Origin: Undaria pinnatifida
Taxonomy: Eukaryota; Sar; Phaeophyceae; Laminariales; Alariaceae
Length of the DNA: 64,000 nucleotides
Direction: 5' to 3'
NCBI GenBank assembly: GCA_012845835.1
Contig: JABAKD010000023.1
Coordinates: forward strand, 917,343-981,342
The position numbers and the translations under genes were made by a program. A model generated the notes under the pieces. The model saw only the letters and a list, made by a program, of their open reading frames with translations. It was not told the DNA's origin and did no database searches. Positions 59,515 through 64,000 of this stretch are shown here, one piece after another; positions within the stretch are counted from its first letter, which is position 1; each line of letters opens with the position of its first letter.

Positions 59515-59940
59515 TCACGAACAGATACCTGAACTATGCGTCCGTCTAAACGCTCTCTTCCGACGACCAGACAGGGCGCACAGGGGAGGTGAGGGAGGGT
59601 TACTTAAGGTATCCAAGGGCGAAGTCGTATCGCACACGCTCACATCCCTACAATGCCGGGACGGAGCACGTGGGGTTTTAACAAACCAGGCAGACATTGT
59701 TGGCACCAAGCGCGAAGCGCCGTGAAATGTTTAGCGAGTCGAATGAACGGTTAACTGCATTTTTCCAAGAATCGCTAGTAAGACGGACTTCGGAACCATG
59801 TGCCCACCCTCTTGCTTACGGATGACAGCGCCAATGAGTTTCTTGTTTCCAGGTGTGGCTACTTCGGAGATATTAACGGGTATGACATTATGACTGGCTC
59901 GTGGGGGGTGTGCAATATTCACACAACGTAGTGCGACCAT
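59515..59940 (-). pseudogene. Unidentified protein fragment, copy 2
   Basis: On the minus strand MVALRCVNIAH starts at 59940; KKLIGAVIRK, VLLAILGKMQLTV, then a TAA near 59731, and SRLVPTMSAWFVK follow in the same frame. The part from LIGAV onward aligns with 46731-47009. The stop inside the homologous region marks it as a likely pseudogene. The family is unknown to me. Confidence 0.5.
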
Positions 59941-62900
59941 TCCCCTTGTGCGGAGTTAGGGTTCACCCTTTCACACAATATCTCGTTAACAATCGTAGCG
60001 ACCGCAAAAAAAAAGCGAAAACGGTACTCTAGCCCGCGCAGTGACTAACATGACATATAGCCAATTGTCAACCCCAATATACAATTTTTAAAGAGTCGGT
60101 GCCAACCGAGCTGAAGTATTCAATATACATTCAGAGGAAGGGGGATTTAAAACTGGGTCGATCCATGATAAGCAGCGACCAACAGATTTTCCTGCTTGTC
60201 TATAGTTTAAAAGAACAAGACGTGATAATTCCGTTTACTGTCCACTTTCCCAGGCCAGGGGGCGGTCAAGCTTGTACCATCATTGAGCGGACGATTCTCC
60301 TGATCGTAGGGCGAGTGTTCCGGATAATCATAGGTCGGACAGATTATCAAACATTGTCTTGTATCGGCATGAGTCGGGTGTGCCGTCTCATTTTCAGTCA
60401 AAGGTAGAATACAAACAGTTACGACAACTCGAAGAGTACGGTTCGTCAACTGTGTTCAATACGCCGGAATGCTAATCGGAATTGTTGAACGGCTCCGCGC
60501 GAATGAATGGACCCCCTCAAAATCAACGTGTGGAATTGGTCGTCACTAAATATTACGATTAGTCGGTGCAGTACTGCGTGCGTTTCGAGTAAAAAGATCG
60601 TACACATTGGAAGCAGCCGACATGAAAACTAACGCTAACCCATCTGCACATGCCGCGGTTAGAAAGGCCAATTAGCGGTATTCCGGACTTTTGGCGGACG
60701 GAGGACTACATTTTACTGACGAACAAAAAAGTAGCCGTGTATTATCTTCACCAGTGAAGAGCCGCAGGACAGGTGAGTTCTTTGTCGATCACATGAGAGT
60801 CTGACTCGCACAAAAATACACACACTCAACCTTAAACTGTTGGAACACAAATATATACATAAGTAATAACTGTATTTCGATTTTTTAGGCACGTCACTAA
60901 AGCAATATCGGGAACGATGCCATGTCATGATCGACAGTTAATTTCGTGCTATATATCGGTGTCTCGCAAGCACCGGACGCTCGCCAGCAGAAAAAAACGT
61001 TTGCTGGTGTTGGCAAGAAAAACATTTCCAACAGCAGATACTGGTTCGTCAAAAAAAATCCAAGTGCAATACAAAGAGCAGTCACTCAACCAGGAAAACT
61101 GTGCGTTCGTCTGCACGTCGCGAGGTCTTCGTGGGTGTCGGCCTAAAATCATCAGCGCGTCGAGTGCCTGTTCAGAGTAGGATGACCGACCTCAGTCGAT
61201 CGCTAATTGCAATATATCGCCATCCTACGTGAGGAAAACACCCATCATCAGATATCAACCTCCCCGTTATATATGTTTGAGTAGTACAACGGGTACATTA
61301 CTCGAGATTTCCTTCGCCATTTCAAGGAGGCCGGTCCTACGGGAGAAGCTGCATGTTCCCGTTCATTTGTACGTTGCTACGTAATATAGATCAGGGAAGA
61401 ATTGTTGTGAAAACAGGTAGGCCAAGCACACGGACGTCAAGGTCGACAATTAGCGTTGATGGGGCTGCTGCGGTAACCGGTTTCTACGTATCTACTTCTT
61501 ATCATGTCTCGCAGTTTCGCTAATAGCTTAGCGATTTCCAATGACGATAAAGTCCCTACAAATTCATCGACGGTCACTATTTGCTCGTGTTCTGTGTCTT
61601 TTAAAGGGTGATATGCAGGTATCGTCACTGCGGGTTCTCGATTTTTAACTCAGTGCCAAAAACGATTTTTCCGGGCTAAAGACACACGTTCAGTACGCTA
61701 AATGTAAATAACCCGAACGAGCAGGCCCGTAAGGAAAAAATGGTGTTGCTGCTCTTATTGCCGCTGCTGTACGTACGTGGTACAATCTGCGCTGCCGAAG
61801 ATTTGTTGCATATACAGTAGTGGTCTATTTTGGAGGCTGTACGCTACGCACTCCACTTTCGAGCCAAATAGAACACGTTACGTGCTGCGGTTGGGTAATA
61901 AGCAGCTGCATTGCTGCTCCTACGACGAGCGCAATCTACTCTCCTTCTGCTGTAGTGCAGGCTGATGTCGCCGCTGCATCTATGTACTGATTCCACCACT
62001 GCTGCGCAATAAGGTGATTCTACATAGCTCCAACCCCAAACACATTCGACCGCACTTTTGGCAGCTACACGCAAGGTCTGATGTGGGTAGTGTCGTGTTT
62101 TGTGTTGATTTCGAGTAAAGACTACCTGGTAGGCGAATACGACCGACATGTCCTCTGCCAAACTGCATCTCATGCACGAGGAATCACAAATTTTAAGGGC
62201 AGACGCGGCGGCGACGGGGGGTATCAGCCTGTATGCATCCACGCTCATCAGGAATACAATGCAAACAAGAGTGCATATAACCAAATGGTGTTAAGCAGTG
62301 CTCAACAACACACCCATATTCCGACCCATGATACCCAACCTCAGGTGATATAAAACTCAAGTATACGCGGGGGCCGACCAACCGCTACGACGAAGGGATA
62401 GAACGAAAAATGGGTACGGCCGCACAGCGTGATTCTATATACGAGTACACAGAACAACCTCATGCACTCACTGGCTTGAGGAAAACAGGCAAAGGCAAAA
62501 GCTTAGAGTCTGCTGTTTCTGCTGTACCTGTACGAACATTCATTCAGAGAAACACCTCCCCGCCGATGATGGGCCTTACCTCTCTGCCAAGCAGGTCTAT
62601 CGAAAAGAAGGAGAGACCCCTTCGATGCCTGTAACACGGGTGATATAGTTTGGGCACGTTTCCCCAGCCGAAGGTAGGAAGGGGTTTGAGTGGTAGATGG
62701 TAACAGCTCCGAAGCGCTGGTCGTACCGAATAGGGCTTGGTTCAAGGAGACCCTCTACGTTATGTGATGTACTCAACCCGGCATGAGATTTTCATATTTT
62801 TGTTGAATGCTTGGTTTTGGTGGCCTACTTAGAGGCGGATTGATTGGGGGCTGGGGGACAGTTATACGCATTTCATGTGCCAGATGCCTCGACCTCGTTT

Positions 62901-64000
62901 TGTGTCGAAACACACGGAGCCCCGCTCCGCCTAACAAGCTCTTAGCTTCGGGAAACATTTGGTACGGAAGGTCCTACGTCAGGTTTTGACCCCTTTGCTA
63001 ATAGTTGCCGTGCCAAAGAAACACCATCGACATTGTACCCATCAGGTCTACGTCGATCGCTCCCTCGTGTCGGTACGCCTATGGTTTGGTAGAGGTGACG
63101 CTCATCGCAAGAGCGTTGTTGGCCATGGGAATGGGACAGCGGTTGTAGATCTTACCACGTTGTTTGTTTCACATTGCCTCAGACAACACTCTTGATCCAT
63201 TTCCACCAGACTACGGTTGCACTCGCGTACCCGCTCGCACCGGCCAGCCGGAGCCGCCTTCACAACAATTCTTGTAATATTGTACGTACGGGATAGGATA
63301 TTCAAATCCGAATTGGGTGTGGCCCACGTGTGCTTCCAGTATTTCAAGAAGAAAACGTGACAAAATGCCCTCCTACGGAACACTCTGCACTGCTTTATAG
63401 ACCATAACCGCAGTAACCCCGAACCCAACTCTAACCCCGTAGTAGTTGGTGGCAATGTGGCGCGGCCTTTGTACCTGTAGTCTTCCAATCTCCGTGCTGG
63501 GTGAACACGGAAAACACAGCGGTAGACCGTCAACCGGAATAACAGCAAGCAGCATTGGTCATGAGTTAGGTGCAAACTATTATTAATACTGTAACGGGAA
63601 GGACATCTTCCTTGTTTTGTGTACGTTCAATTAAAAATCAAGTGGGTACTCGTATGACGACGGTGGTGTTTCTGTGCTTGTATCAAGGACAGCGTTTGAA
63701 TCCGCAGCACCAGCAACAGACGCAGAAGGTGTCGAAGCGGTAGCAGTAACGGCGGCACGGCGAAACAAACCACATCCATGTCAGCGTCTCTCAGTGTCTC
63801 TCGCCGACCAACCTCCTAAAAATGGCTAATAGTACAACAGCAGTAGCACACTTCCTGTGTTTTCTTGTTTCATTCTTGAAGGCGGAAATCTGCATGTCCA
63901 ATCACCGAAACTCAACCAACGTCGGAGGCACGTGTTACTTGTCAAGTTCCACAACTTCGGTACCGCTGAGAAACAAAACTTCGCAAAGCAGATCGTGCGA
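59941..64000. other. Gene-poor end of window
   Basis: No gene recognised. A 157-codon frame at 63102-63575 (-) overlaps a plus frame and has no motif. CTG-rich patches lie near 61745-61780 and 61905-62010, similar in style to those at 21 kb and 57.7 kb. Confidence 0.3.

Noticed and set aside
63102-63575. A 157-residue minus-strand frame near the end of the window
   Set aside because: It starts from a non-ATG codon, overlaps a plus-strand frame and has no motif; a few frames this long are expected by chance.
1-64000. Integrated phaeovirus
   Set aside because: The EsV-1-7 domain is shared with a phaeovirus, but I see no capsid, polymerase or other viral core gene. The family also occurs as ordinary cellular genes.

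Overview
The window looks like repeat-rich, gene-poor nuclear DNA of a eukaryote, most likely a brown alga or a close stramenopile relative. The main reason is a set of proteins built from tandem Cys/His units that match the published EsV-1-7 motif (C-X4-C-X16-C-X2-H-X12). That family is named after a gene of the Ectocarpus virus EsV-1 and is expanded in brown algae, where the IMMEDIATE UPRIGHT developmental gene belongs to it. The taxon is an inference. No bacterial operons, Shine-Dalgarno sites or CRISPR arrays are visible.

Layout. An intact single-exon EsV-1-7 gene lies at 420-1550 (+). From 4.3 to 8 kb there are homopolymer-bearing repeats and a tRNA-derived SINE pair. A degraded LSU-rRNA-like stretch sits near 8.4-8.7 kb (-). 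A decayed EsV-1-7 paralogue is at 11559-12570 (-). From 16 to 24 kb the DNA is repeats: a roughly 790-bp diverged tandem unit, a MITE with TA flanks, a second tRNA-like SINE family, and poly-G blocks. A heavily eroded EsV-1-7 remnant is at about 26.36-26.9 kb (+).

A dead Ty1/Copia retrotransposon fills 31292-37758 (+). It has two about 430-bp LTRs, a primer-binding site resembling the complement of the initiator-tRNA anticodon loop, a gag, protease, integrase, RT and RNase H order, and many stops and frameshifts. A 1.2-1.6 kb repeat flanks it in direct orientation (about 27.0-28.6 and 38.0-39.2 kb). Arrays of a roughly 260-bp satellite-like unit lie at 39.4-40.4 and 48.9-49.5 kb. A 5'-truncated LINE-type reverse transcriptase is at about 42.39-43.6 kb (+), abutting SINE copies. 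Two diverged copies of an unidentified protein lie at 46.7-47.0 and 59.5-59.9 kb (-). A second intact EsV-1-7 gene is at 53555-54571 (-), with a two-unit truncated paralogue just upstream at 54991-55206 (-).

Four of the five EsV-1-7 loci carry the same short element upstream of the predicted start, close to GGACAGGTGTGTACAGCTC. It is the best candidate here for a shared regulatory or transcript-leader signal. The paralogues also share two variant C-terminal units and a short C-terminal tail ending KAEC(V/F)(F/Y). Apart from these genes, almost everything recognisable is transposon- or satellite-derived. Most other open frames of 60-160 codons are about as long as expected by chance in 64 kb of this composition.
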